64,000 bases of DNA, from positions 467,256 through 531,255 of the forward strand of contig NZ_JARZAG010000002.1 in assembly GCF_029892155.1 (NCBI RefSeq). Direction: 5' to 3'. Below the pieces are notes generated by a model. It saw only the letters and a list, made by a program, of their open reading frames with translations, was not told the origin of the DNA and did no database searches. Positions 10,442 to 21,068 of the stretch are shown here, piece by piece. Source of the stretch: Kitasatospora sp. GAS204B (GTDB taxonomy: Bacteria > Actinomycetota > Actinomycetes > Streptomycetales > Streptomycetaceae). The translations under genes and the position numbers were made by a program. Position 1 is the first letter of the stretch. Every line of letters begins with the position of its first letter.

Positions 10442-11377
10442 GTGAGCGCTGTGTACGTCGCCCTGCTGCTGGTCCTGATCTCCGTCTGCACTGCCGTGCT
10501 GCTCCAGGTGCGCGCCCTGCGCAAGCTGGCCGCCGACCGACCCGCCGGGTCGGGCGCGGTGGACGAGGACGCGATACGCCGTGCCGTCACCGAGGCGCTG
10601 GCGGCCGACCGCGAGCGGGAGATCAGCGAGGCCCGGGCATTCTGGGCCGAGCAGGAGGCCCGGGCGGCCGAGGACGACCCGCTGCTGGACGCCCCGTTCG
10701 GGGACGCCGCCGGGGAGCCGCTGGCCGGGCTGGGCGGTCTGGGCCCGGTGGAGAGCTGGCCGGTCTTCTTCCCCCGCCCGACCGGCCCGGAGGAGGCCGT
10801 GGACAACGCCGGCACCATGGACCCCTCGTTCGGCGAGGCCCTGCGCTCGGCGCTGGAGGACATGATCGGCGACAGCGGCCCGCTGCCGGGCCCGGTGGGC
10901 GGTGGTGCGCCGGGCGGCGAGGCCCACGAGGCCCGGGCGGCCCGCGAGGCGGACCTGCTGGCCACCGGACTCGACGCCGGACTGCTCGACCCCGATCCGA
11001 CCGCCGCTGCCACCCCGGCGCCCGCGCCCGACCCGCGCCGGCACCCCTCGCACCCGGACTTCGTGCCCAGCCAGGCCCCGTCCCGCGAGTGGACCGACAC
11101 CCGGCTGACCACGCTCGCCGAGGAGCGGATCGGGCTCACCGACGTGCGCCCGGGCCCGCTGGGCACCCTGGACGTGTACGCCTTCGCCGACGGCACCACG
11201 CTCTGCGTGGCCCCCGGCGACCGCGAGGCCGCCTACCGCCTGATCGACGCGGTCCGGGCCGGCGAGGACGTCCGGCTGCTCGGCGGCTCGCGCTTCTCCG
11301 GCTCGTACTCGCTGACCTTCTCGACCGACGAGGAGACGGTCTACGTCCTGGCCGACCGCGTGGTGGCCAGCATCTGA
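10442..11377 (+). CDS. Membrane-anchored conserved hypothetical protein
   Basis: A 311-residue protein. One N-terminal hydrophobic helix (VYVALLLVLISVCTAVLL) is followed directly by RALRKL, so the bulk is probably cytoplasmic. Residues 45-80 form a charged, probably coiled helix, 85-200 are Pro/Gly/Asp-rich and likely disordered, and 210-311 is a compact alpha/beta domain (TDVRPGPLGTLDVYAFADG...). No catalytic motif seen. The start is GTG after CGCGAGGAG. It converges with the 11415-11789 gene; CGGATGG/CCATCCG (11389-11414) between them may be a shared weak terminator. Confidence 0.75.
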   Translation: MSAVYVALLLVLISVCTAVLLQVRALRKLAADRPAGSGAVDEDAIRRAVTEALAADREREISEARAFWAEQEARAAEDDPLLDAPFGDAAGEPLAGLGGLGPVESWPVFFPRPTGPEEAVDNAGTMDPSFGEALRSALEDMIGDSGPLPGPVGGGAPGGEAHEARAAREADLLATGLDAGLLDPDPTAAATPAPAPDPRRHPSHPDFVPSQAPSREWTDTRLTTLAEERIGLTDVRPGPLGTLDVYAFADGTTLCVAPGDREAAYRLIDAVRAGEDVRLLGGSRFSGSYSLTFSTDEETVYVLADRVVASI

Positions 11378-11414
11378 CAGCCCGGCTCCGGATGGACCGC
11401 CTGCTGACCATCCG

Positions 11415-11789
11415 TCAGAGCGTCGCCTTCATCGTCGTCCGCACCGCCGCGACCGCCTCCGCCAGGAGTCCGGGCGCGGCGGTCGGCGTCTGTGCCAGCG
11501 CGGTGACCAGGTCGTGGCCGGCCACCGAGAGCTGATCGCCGACCGCGAAGACCCCGGCGTCCGGGATCTCGCGCGGCCGCGCGCCCGCGCCCTCGCCCTC
11601 CTCGACCAGCTGCGCCCAGTGCGCGAGTTGCCGGGCCAGCGCCAGCCCCGCCGTCGCCCGCGAGGGGTGGCCCGCGACCTTGCCGAGCAGGTAGCTCTGC
11701 GGCATCGCGCGGAAACGGTCCGCCAGCTGGTCCAGCACCGTCACCAACTCGTCCAGGCCGTCCGGCCCGTGCAGCCCGTCTTCACCCAT
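11415..11789 (-). CDS. Small conserved hypothetical protein
   Basis: A 124-residue, mostly alpha-helical cytoplasmic protein beginning MGEDGLHGPDGLDELVTVL and ending in TTMKATL. It contains no cysteines and no recognisable motif. Low-Lys, Ala/Leu-rich composition and GC3-rich codons fit a genuine streptomycete gene. Opposite it lies a gene-sized plus-strand frame with poor protein-like composition, which I consider a shadow. Function unknown. Confidence 0.65.
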   Translation of the reverse strand: MGEDGLHGPDGLDELVTVLDQLADRFRAMPQSYLLGKVAGHPSRATAGLALARQLAHWAQLVEEGEGAGARPREIPDAGVFAVGDQLSVAGHDLVTALAQTPTAAPGLLAEAVAAVRTTMKATL

Positions 11790-11865
11790 GCCGCGAGCCT
11801 AGTGCCCCGCCGACGGCCGCTCCGGCGCCGGCCCCCGGCCCCGCTCCGGCCCCTGCCGCCAGTCG

Positions 11866-12669
11866 TCAGTCGTCGCCCCGCAGGATCGCGATCAGCCGCA
11901 GCAGCTCCAGGTAGATCCAGACCAGCGAGAGGGTCAGCCCGAAGGCCGCCCGCCACGACTCGCGGCGCGGTGCACCGGCGCCGATCGCCCGCTCCACCGC
12001 CGCGAAGTCCAGCGACAGGAAGAAGGCACCGACGCCCACCCCGACCAGCCCGACCACGATGCCCAACGGCCCGGAGTCCAGCCCCAGCGAGGCGCCGAGG
12101 AGCGAGGCCACCAGGTTCACCGCCAGCAGCAGCACGAAGCCCAGCGCGATGGCCAGCCCGACCCGGGTGTACCGGGCGGTGACCTTGATCCAGCCGCTCC
12201 GGTAGGCGATCAGCATGCCCGCGAAGACGGCGGCCGTGCCCAGCACCGCCTGGATCGCGATGCCCGGCCAGATGGCGTTGAAGGCCTTGGTGAGCGCCCC
12301 CAGGAAGAAGCCCTCCAGGCCCGCGTAGAGCAGCACCAGCGCCGGATTGACGCTCCGCCGGAAGCTGACCACCAGACCCACCACGAAGGCCGCCAGCGCG
12401 GCCAGGCCGGCGATCGCGAAGCTCGCGGTCCCCAGCGCGAACCAGGCCACCGCCCCGGCGGCCACCACCGTGAGCAGGGTCAGCGCGGTGCGGGCGACCA
12501 CGTCGTCCATGGTCATCCGGCCGGTGCTGCGCGGGCCGGCGGCCGGCGCCCGGTACAGCTGCTCCAGTTCCTCGACGGTGCTGGGCTGTTGCTGCCCGCC
12601 GAACCCCGCGTATCCGGTGTCGCGGCCGAACGACCCCTCCCGCGAGAAGACCGGGTTGCTGCTCCTCAT
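11866..12669 (-). CDS. Bax inhibitor-1 / YccA family integral membrane protein
   Basis: A 267-residue polytopic protein with about seven hydrophobic helices from residue 60 on, preceded by a soluble tail (MRSSNPVFSREGSFGR...EELEQLYRAP). The first residues RSSNPVF are characteristic of the actinobacterial YccA/BI-1 group. Relatives are proton-sensitive calcium leak channels or stress proteins; the role in actinobacteria is not known to me. The start ATG has GGGAGGAAG upstream. A longer frame to 12849 overlaps the tRNA and is not real. Confidence 0.88.
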   Translation of the reverse strand: MRSSNPVFSREGSFGRDTGYAGFGGQQQPSTVEELEQLYRAPAAGPRSTGRMTMDDVVARTALTLLTVVAAGAVAWFALGTASFAIAGLAALAAFVVGLVVSFRRSVNPALVLLYAGLEGFFLGALTKAFNAIWPGIAIQAVLGTAAVFAGMLIAYRSGWIKVTARYTRVGLAIALGFVLLLAVNLVASLLGASLGLDSGPLGIVVGLVGVGVGAFFLSLDFAAVERAIGAGAPRRESWRAAFGLTLSLVWIYLELLRLIAILRGDD

Positions 12670-12755
12670 GATCTTCCTCCCAGGGCGGCGCGGCGCCGCC
12701 CGCAGGGGCCATGGTAATGCGTTGGTAAAGGAAACGCGGGAGGCCCGTACAACGG

Positions 12756-12790
12756 ACAGCGCCCCGCCTCCCGAAGAGGTGGGGCGCTGT
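12756..12790 (-). terminator. Hairpin downstream of tRNA-Leu
   Basis: ACAGCGCCCC-G-CCTC (12756-12770) pairs with GAGG-T-GGGGCGCTGT (12776-12790) with one mismatch. It starts 16 bases past the tRNA 3' end. Confidence 0.7.
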
Positions 12791-12805
12791 GACGTGCGCT
12801 GATGC

Positions 12806-12890
12806 TGGTGCCCGGAGCCGGACTCGAACCGGCACGGCCTCGCGGCCAAGCAGTTTTAAGCTGCCCGTGTCTGCGTTCCACCATCCGGGC
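12806..12890 (-). tRNA. bldA: tRNA-Leu(UAA), bldA-type
   Basis: The minus strand folds as a class II tRNA: acceptor GCCCGGA with TCCGGGC and an encoded CCA, D-arm GGTGGAACGCAGACAC, anticodon loop CTTAAAA (anticodon TAA), a long variable arm GGCC-gcga-GGCC typical of tRNA-Leu, and a T-arm GCCGG-TTCGAGT-CCGGC. It reads the very rare leucine codon UUA. In Streptomyces the single tRNA of this type is BldA, which gates aerial growth and antibiotic genes that contain TTA codons. A TAGGCT -10-like box (12931-12926) lies about 35 bases upstream. Confidence 0.93.
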
Positions 12891-12925
12891 GGGGGACCGC
12901 TGAGCCCGTGTGCGAGCCACCCCTG

Positions 12926-12931
12926 AGCCTA
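12926..12931 (-). promoter_or_regulatory. Putative -10 box of the tRNA-Leu promoter
   Basis: TAGGCT on the minus strand, 35 bases before the tRNA 5' end, fits the TAGNNT form common in streptomycete promoters. I see no convincing -35 element at 17-18 bases. Confidence 0.35.
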
Positions 12932-13217
12932 GTCGTCCCGATCCCCCTCGCGCATGTTCCTTGGCGGGGAAGTTGTCATGTTTCCTTGCCATCTGACGAA
13001 CTGTCCGCAATTCGGCCAGCGCAACCACAGGATCCGGCCAGCGGGGGTCGTGTCATCCCGCAGGAGGAGGCGGAGCGCCCCGGCTAAGCCTGCGGGCCCC
13101 CCGGTCAACCGTCCGCCGGGGCGACGAAACCGGCGCCGGCACCGGCGAGCATGAAGGGACATATCGCACCGAACCGCCGTGCCCCAGCCGGCCGACGGCC
13201 GACCCCCAGGAGCACCC

Positions 13218-13985
13218 GTGACCACGACGACCGCCGTGCGAACCGGCCGGGCCGCCGCCCGAGCCGTCCGACTGAGCAAGGTGTACGGCTCCGGTGAAAC
13301 CCGCGTGGTGGCACTGGACGAGGTCGATGTCGAGTTCCGGCAGGGCGAGTTCACCGCGATCATGGGCCCCTCGGGCTCCGGCAAGTCCACCCTGATGCAC
13401 TGCATGGCCGGGCTCGACTCGGTCAGCTCCGGCTCGGCCACGATCGGCGAGACCGAGCTGGTCGGCCTGCGGGACAAGCAGTTGACCCAGCTGCGCCGGG
13501 ACAAGATCGGCTTCATCTTCCAGGCCTTCAACCTGCTCCCCACGCTCAACGCGCTGGAGAACATCACGCTGCCGATGGACATCGCCGGCCGCAAGGTCGA
13601 CGAGGCCTGGCTGGACGCGGTGGTGGAGACCGTGGGCCTGTCGGGCCGGCTGACGCACCGCCCCTCCCAGCTCTCCGGCGGCCAGCAGCAGCGGGTGGCC
13701 TGCGCCCGCGCGCTGGCCAGCCGCCCGGAGATCGTCTTCGCCGACGAGCCCACCGGCAACCTCGACTCCCGCTCCGGCGCGGAGATCCTCTCCTTCCTGC
13801 GCAACTCGGTGCGCGAACTGGGCCAGACCGTGGTGATGGTGACCCACGACCCGGTGGCCGCCTCCTACGCGGAGCGGGTCGTCTTCCTCGCCGACGGCCG
13901 GATCGTCGACGAGCTGGCCGACCCCACCGCCGACGCCGTCCTGGACCGGATGCGTCGTTTCGACGCCAAGGGCCGCACCAAGTGA
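13218..13985 (+). CDS. ABC transporter ATPase (LolD/MacB type) without its permease
   Basis: A 255-residue ATP-binding subunit. Walker A is GPSGSGKST, the Q-loop follows in GFIFQAFNLLPTLNALENI, the signature is LSGGQQQRVA, Walker B is IVFADEPTGNLDS and the switch His is in VMVTHDP. The NLLPTLNALENI segment and TGNLDS place it with LolD/MacB/FtsE-type ATPases that drive FtsX-like permeases. The GTG at 13218 has CCAGGAG upstream. No permease follows: 88 bases after the stop there is a 19-bp terminator stem and then a convergent ndh. It must work with a distant permease or be a remnant. Confidence 0.9.
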   Translation: MTTTTAVRTGRAAARAVRLSKVYGSGETRVVALDEVDVEFRQGEFTAIMGPSGSGKSTLMHCMAGLDSVSSGSATIGETELVGLRDKQLTQLRRDKIGFIFQAFNLLPTLNALENITLPMDIAGRKVDEAWLDAVVETVGLSGRLTHRPSQLSGGQQQRVACARALASRPEIVFADEPTGNLDSRSGAEILSFLRNSVRELGQTVVMVTHDPVAASYAERVVFLADGRIVDELADPTADAVLDRMRRFDAKGRTK

Positions 13986-14073
13986 TCCCGACCCGGCCGT
14001 GAACGACCGGGGCTGGAGGCAGGACCGCTTGGCGGCGGGACCGCCTGACGGCCCGTCAGTGCGGCGGGCAGCA

Positions 14074-14117
14074 AGAAGGCCCCGGCCGGTGGTCCTCGCC
14101 ACCGGCCGGGGCCTTCT
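14074..14117 (+). terminator. 19-bp perfect terminator hairpin
   Basis: AGAAGGCCCCGGCCGGTGG (14074-14092) pairs without mismatch with the segment 14099-14117 across a 6-base loop. It closes the ABC ATPase transcript and may also act on the convergent ndh. The remainder of 13986-14304 shows no gene. Confidence 0.85.
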
Positions 14118-14304
14118 CGCGGTCCTGCTTGTCCTGCTCGTCTTGCGTTTCGTACCCCGCCCGGTCGCACGGCCGGCTGAGCACCACGGAGGTCGTGGTC
14201 CGGCGACACTGCCGGGCGGAGGGCCTCCGACTCACACCCCGGCTCCCTGCCGCCGGGGTCAGTCGCTTACTGCTGCGCTTGCGTACCGCGCCTACGTGCT
14301 GTGC

Positions 14305-15678
14305 CTACTTGCTGGCGAGCGCCTTGTCGGCCTTCTCGGCCTCGGCGGGCACGGCCGGCGCGGGGACGGCGACGGTGACCTCCTGGAAGGCACCGAACGG
14401 CTTCTCCATCTCCGAGAGGCCGACCGTCTCGCGCTTGAGGAACATCGCGAGGGTCCAGTCGGTGAAGACCCGGACCTTGCGGTTCATGGTCGGCACCCGG
14501 CTGCCGTGGTACAGGCGGTGGAACCACCAGGCCGGACGGCCCTTCAGCTTGTACTTGCCGAAGAGGATCGCCACACCCTTGTGCAGGCCCAGACCGGCGA
14601 CCGCACCGAGGTTCTTGTGCTTGTACTCCTTCTGCGGGAAGCCCCGCATGCCGGAGATCACGTTGTCGCCGAGCGCCACGGCCTGGCGCACCGCGTGCTG
14701 GGCGTTCGGCGGGCACCAGGCACCCTCGCCGGCGGCCAGGTCCGGCACCTGCGAGTTGTCGCCGGCCGACCAGACGTTGTCGAAGCCCTGGACCTGCAGC
14801 GTGGGAGCGGTGTCGACGTGGCCGCGCGGGCCCAGCGGCAGGCCGAAGTTGGCCACCACCGGGTTGGGCTTGACGCCCGCGGTCCACACGATGGTGGAGG
14901 CGTCGGCCTCGACGCCGTTCTTCAGCACCACGTGCTGGTCGACGCAGGAGTCCATCGAGGTCTCGATGTAGATCTCGATGGCGCGCTCTTCGAGCTTCTC
15001 CTTGGTCCACAGACCGAGGTCCGGGCCCATCTCCGGGAGGATCCGGTTGGCCGCCTCGACCAGGATGAAGCGCATGTCGTCGCGGCTGACGGTCTTGTAG
15101 AGCTTCGCCGCGTCGCGGGCCATGTCCTCGACCTCGGCGATGGTCTCGACGCCGGCGAAGCCGCCGCCGATGACCACGAAGGTGAGGGCCTTGCGGCGGA
15201 TCTCCGGGTCCGTGGTGGACTCGGCCTTGTCCAGCTGCGCCATGACGTGGTTGCGGAGGCTGATCGCCTCCTCGACCGTCTTCATGCCGATGCCGTGCTC
15301 GGCCAGGCCGGGGATCGGGAAGGTGCGGGAGACCGAGCCGGTGGCCACGACCAGGTAGTCGAAGGTCAGCTCGTAGCTGTCGCCGGCCAGCGGCGCGATG
15401 GTGGCGACCTTGCGGGCGTGGTCCACAGCGGTCACGTGACCGGTGAGCACCTCAGCCTTCTTCAGGGCGCTGCGCAGCGGGGCGACGAGGTTGCGAGGCG
15501 CGACGTTGCCGCCGGCCGCCTCGGGAAGGAAGGGCAGGTACGTCATGTACGACCGCGGGTCGACGACCGTGACGGTCGCCTCCCCGTAACGCATCTTCTT
15601 GAGGATGCGCATCGCGGCATACAGGCCGACGTAACCACCGCCGACAATGAGGATGCGAGGACGCTCCGTGGTGCTCAT
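14305..15678 (-). CDS. ndh: Type II NADH dehydrogenase (NDH-2)
   Basis: A 457-residue flavoprotein that passes electrons from NADH to quinone at the inner face of the membrane without pumping protons. The FAD-binding GGGYVGLYAA is at residues 13-22, a second Rossmann motif GGGFAGVE binds NADH, and VWSAGDNSQVPD binds FAD again. The amphipathic C-terminal region (about 390-430) probably docks to the membrane. The ATG at 15678 gives MSTTERPRILIVGGG. A Rex-like site lies 330 bases upstream. Confidence 0.92.
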   Translation of the reverse strand: MSTTERPRILIVGGGYVGLYAAMRILKKMRYGEATVTVVDPRSYMTYLPFLPEAAGGNVAPRNLVAPLRSALKKAEVLTGHVTAVDHARKVATIAPLAGDSYELTFDYLVVATGSVSRTFPIPGLAEHGIGMKTVEEAISLRNHVMAQLDKAESTTDPEIRRKALTFVVIGGGFAGVETIAEVEDMARDAAKLYKTVSRDDMRFILVEAANRILPEMGPDLGLWTKEKLEERAIEIYIETSMDSCVDQHVVLKNGVEADASTIVWTAGVKPNPVVANFGLPLGPRGHVDTAPTLQVQGFDNVWSAGDNSQVPDLAAGEGAWCPPNAQHAVRQAVALGDNVISGMRGFPQKEYKHKNLGAVAGLGLHKGVAILFGKYKLKGRPAWWFHRLYHGSRVPTMNRKVRVFTDWTLAMFLKRETVGLSEMEKPFGAFQEVTVAVPAPAVPAEAEKADKALASK

Positions 15679-16130
15679 ATCGGAAAGTATCCAGCACCCC
15701 TTGGAGCACCCTGCGTGAGGCCCGTCACAAGGGTCTGGACAGCCTCTGCTACACTGCCCGGCCACAGTTGGGGGCTTGAGGATCGGTCAAGCGGTGCCCG
15801 GCGGGCTCGTGCGGAGGTTTGGGCTCCGGAAGCCCGGTTGAGCAGCAACGATCCGGCTGCCCACCAGGTTCCCGAGCACTGTTTCGATTGCACCGGCGGA
15901 CCCGGAGCTCCACCTGGGATCCATCGGGCCGGCGCCACCGGCGACCTTCACTCTCGCAATCCGGACGAAGTGCCCCGCGGACCGAGCCGAAAGTCCTATT
16001 CTCCATGTGAAGAAATTCACGAACTTTCTCGCGGGACCCGGCGCGGCCACCGCTCCGGGCGGCCCGCCGGGTGTCCGCAAGGGGGTCCGACAGGTGGACG
16101 CGAGGCGTCCGCGAGCCGGCCGACGGACCC
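15679..16130. other. 452-base intergenic region upstream of ndh
   Basis: No coding frame with streptomycete composition on either strand. The only structured element is the TGTGAA/TTCACG dyad at 16006-16021. The right half (16000-16030) is locally AT-richer, as expected for a promoter. Confidence 0.5.
16006..16021 (-). promoter_or_regulatory. Rex-like operator
   Basis: TGTGAAGAAATTCACG is an inverted repeat GTGAA-N4-TTCAC. It resembles the TGTGAA-N4-TTCACA operator of the NADH-sensing repressor Rex. Rex control of respiratory genes in Streptomyces is established; a link to this ndh is inferred, and 330 bases is a long leader. Confidence 0.4.
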
Positions 16131-17072
16131 TCAGACCGCCACGCTCCAGGCGATCCCGTCCAGGATGTCGTGCTCGCTGACCACCAGCTCGCCGGCTCCG
16201 GTCCGCTCCATGATCGCGAGCAGCACCAGCGCGCCGGCCCCGATCACGTCGACCCGGCCCGGGTGCATCACCGGGATCGCGGCCCGTTCGGCGTGGGTGG
16301 CCGCGAGCAGCCGCTCGGTCACCTCGCGGACCTGCGCCAGCGAGAGCCGGGAGTGGTGCACGGCGGTGGAGTCGTACGCCGGCAGGCCGAGCGCGATGGC
16401 GGCCACCGTGGTGACCGTGCCGGCCAGGCCGACCAGCGAGGCCGCCTCGGACAACGGGACCACCTCGGCGGCCTGGTCCAGCGCCGCCTCGACGTCCACC
16501 CTGGCCGCCGCGATCTGCGCGGCCGTCGGCACCTCGGAGCCGGCGAAGTGCCGCTCGGTCAGCCGCACGCAGCCGATGTCCACCGAGCGGGCCGCCTGCA
16601 CCCGCTCGCCGCCCAGCACGAACTCGGTCGAGCCGCCGCCCAGGTCGAAGACCAGGTAGGGGGCGGGCACAGCGGTGCCGGTCAGCTCCTTGGTGGCGCC
16701 GGTGAAGGAGAGCTGGGCCTCCTCGTCGCCGCTGACCACCTCGGGCTCGACGCCCAGGATCTCCCGCACGCCCTTGGTGAACTCCGCGCTGTTCTCGGCA
16801 TCCCGGGAGGCGCTGGTGGCCACGAAGCGGGTCCGCTCGGGGCCCACCCCGTACGAGGCGATCACCGCGGCGTACTCGCGGCAGGCGGCGAAGGTGCGCT
16901 CCAGCGCCTCGGGGGCCAGCCGCCCGGTGCGGTCCACGTCCTGGCCGAGCCGGACGATCAGCATCCGGCGGTCCAGGTCGCTGATCTCGCCGGTCGTCGG
17001 GTCGAGGTCGGCGATCAGCAGGCGGATCGAGTTGGTGCCGCAGTCGACGGCGGCGACCCGGGTGGCGGTCAC
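16131..17072 (-). CDS. ppx: Exopolyphosphatase / Ppx-GppA phosphatase
   Basis: A 313-residue member of the actin-like ASKHA superfamily. It begins TRVAAVDCGTNSIRLLIAD (phosphate 1 motif); LVFDLGGGSTEFVL is the phosphate 2 motif and GLAGTVTTVAAI the adenosine-type motif. It would hydrolyse polyphosphate or pppGpp; the short single-domain form is the common actinobacterial Ppx. The GTG start at 17072 overlaps the stop of the DUF501 gene by 4 bases (GTGA), so the two are translationally coupled in the eno-divIC-DUF501-ppx run. Confidence 0.9.
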   Translation of the reverse strand: MTATRVAAVDCGTNSIRLLIADLDPTTGEISDLDRRMLIVRLGQDVDRTGRLAPEALERTFAACREYAAVIASYGVGPERTRFVATSASRDAENSAEFTKGVREILGVEPEVVSGDEEAQLSFTGATKELTGTAVPAPYLVFDLGGGSTEFVLGGERVQAARSVDIGCVRLTERHFAGSEVPTAAQIAAARVDVEAALDQAAEVVPLSEAASLVGLAGTVTTVAAIALGLPAYDSTAVHHSRLSLAQVREVTERLLAATHAERAAIPVMHPGRVDVIGAGALVLLAIMERTGAGELVVSEHDILDGIAWSVAV

Positions 17073-17746
17073 TTGGCGCCCTCTTCCCGCTGCTCGTCCG
17101 GCTGCGCTTCGTGCTGGTCGTCCTGCTGGTCGGCCTGGCGCTTGGCCGCCCGCTCGGCGGTCTTGCGCTCCTTGGCGGCGATCACCGCCGCGTGGTCCTC
17201 GGCCTCGGCGCGCTGGGCGACCAGCGCCTCGATCCCGTCCGCGACCTGCTGCTCGCTCACGCAGGCGCCCTTGCGCCACCACTCGGGCAGCATCGCCAGC
17301 GCCTCGTCACCCAGCGGGTTGACGCCGGGCCCGGCCGCCAGCGAGTGGCCGACCAGCACGTGCAGGCACTTCACCCGGTCCGGCATCCCGCCGGCCGAGG
17401 GGAAACCTTCCAGCACCTCGATGGCGTCGCGGCGGGCGATGTAGTCCTCGTGCGCCTTCTGGTACGCGGCGGCCAGCTCCGGGTCCTCGGCGAGCCGGGC
17501 GGTCTGCTCCTTCATCACCCCGTCCGCCTCCAGCGTGCCGATCAGCGAGGCGGCCTTGGGGCAGGTCAGGTAGTACAGGGTGGGGAACGGGGTGCCGTCG
17601 GGCAACCGCGGGGCGGTCTCCACCACATCCGGGTTGCCGCACGGGCAGCGGTGCGCCACCGCCCGGGTGCCGCGCGGGACGCGGCCGAGCTGGGCCGCGA
17701 CGGCGGCCAGGTCGCGGTCGGCGACCGGCTGGTTCTCAAGTGTCAT
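17069..17746 (-). CDS. DUF501 family protein
   Basis: A 225-residue protein of the DUF501 family found next to divIC and ppx in most actinobacteria. VAHRCPCGNPDVVETAPRL carries two cysteines, TPFPTLYYLTCPK a third, and DRVKCLHVLVGHSLAAGPGVNP is the family hallmark. The last 40 residues are a charged Lys/Gln/Glu tail. Function unknown; the conserved cysteines and histidine could bind metal. It starts 28 bases after divIC and overlaps ppx. Confidence 0.88.
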   Translation of the reverse strand: MTLENQPVADRDLAAVAAQLGRVPRGTRAVAHRCPCGNPDVVETAPRLPDGTPFPTLYYLTCPKAASLIGTLEADGVMKEQTARLAEDPELAAAYQKAHEDYIARRDAIEVLEGFPSAGGMPDRVKCLHVLVGHSLAAGPGVNPLGDEALAMLPEWWRKGACVSEQQVADGIEALVAQRAEAEDHAAVIAAKERKTAERAAKRQADQQDDQHEAQPDEQREEGAK

Positions 17747-17774
17747 GTCGGGTCTTCTTCACGGGGCGGGCTTC

Positions 17775-18215
17775 TCACGGAGCGGGGGCGGGAGCGGGGG
17801 TGGCGGCGGCCGCGTCCACCGAGTCCCAGACGGTGGCGTACCAGGGCTTGGCCGCCTGCGCGGCGGCCTGCGCGGAGCCACGGCCCGAGGCTTGGGAGGA
17901 GGCGGCCGAGGGGGTGGGGTCGACCGAGACGAAGGGGGTCTCACCGGGCATCGCGTAGTGCAACCGCTCGCGGGCCTGGGCCTTCACGAACTCCGGGTCC
18001 TGCCAGCGGGCCAGCTCGGTGGTCAACTGCTCGACCTGCCGGCGGGCCTGCTCGGCCTTGACCCGCTGGGCGCTGATCTGGTCGCGCTGGTTGATGAACT
18101 GCCGGGTCGGATAGGCGAGGATCGCCACCAGCGAGCAGAGCACCAGGACCAGCACGGTGGCCCGGCTGGTGAACCGCGGCCGGCCGCCCAGACCCGGGAT
18201 CTTCCAGCCTGCCAT
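17775..18215 (-). CDS. divIC: Septum formation initiator DivIC/FtsB
   Basis: A 146-residue bitopic protein: short cytoplasmic N-terminus, one transmembrane helix (about residues 20-36, TVLVLVLCSLVAILAY), an extracytoplasmic coiled coil (RDQISAQRVKAEQARRQVEQ) and the DPEFVKAQARERLHYAMPGE motif of the family. The C-terminal 45 residues are Ala/Ser/Pro-rich. It would join FtsL/FtsQ in the sporulation-septum divisome. It lies 96 bases downstream of eno, the usual order in actinobacteria. Confidence 0.9.
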   Translation of the reverse strand: MAGWKIPGLGGRPRFTSRATVLVLVLCSLVAILAYPTRQFINQRDQISAQRVKAEQARRQVEQLTTELARWQDPEFVKAQARERLHYAMPGETPFVSVDPTPSAASSQASGRGSAQAAAQAAKPWYATVWDSVDAAAATPAPAPAP

Positions 18216-18311
18216 CTCCTGACCCCTCCCAGTCGCGCCGATACCCCGGCATCCACCCTACGGGGTGCACACCGGGGCATCGGTCAGGCTGGCTGTCGGC
18301 CCTCGCGGGGG

Positions 18312-20834
<2,523 letters not shown>

Positions 20835-21068
20835 CCCGACGGCGCGGTGGGCAGGACTCGGCGTACCGCACGCGGGGTTCGCAGCTGCGAACTCCTGGGA
20901 GGGTAGGCAGATTGACGGACCAATCACAAGCTCATATCGCATACATCACACGAGAATTACGACGCCGTCAGATCGTCCACTAACCGATCAGGTTTGTCCG
21001 CATTGATGCGTATTCAGATCGTGCCTGCCGGAACACTTCCGACACGCCGTCAGACATCCGACACGCCG

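Noticed and set aside
14129..14971. Cys/Arg/Ser-rich plus-strand frame opposite ndh
   Set aside because: Antisense shadow; the opposite strand encodes a complete NDH-2.
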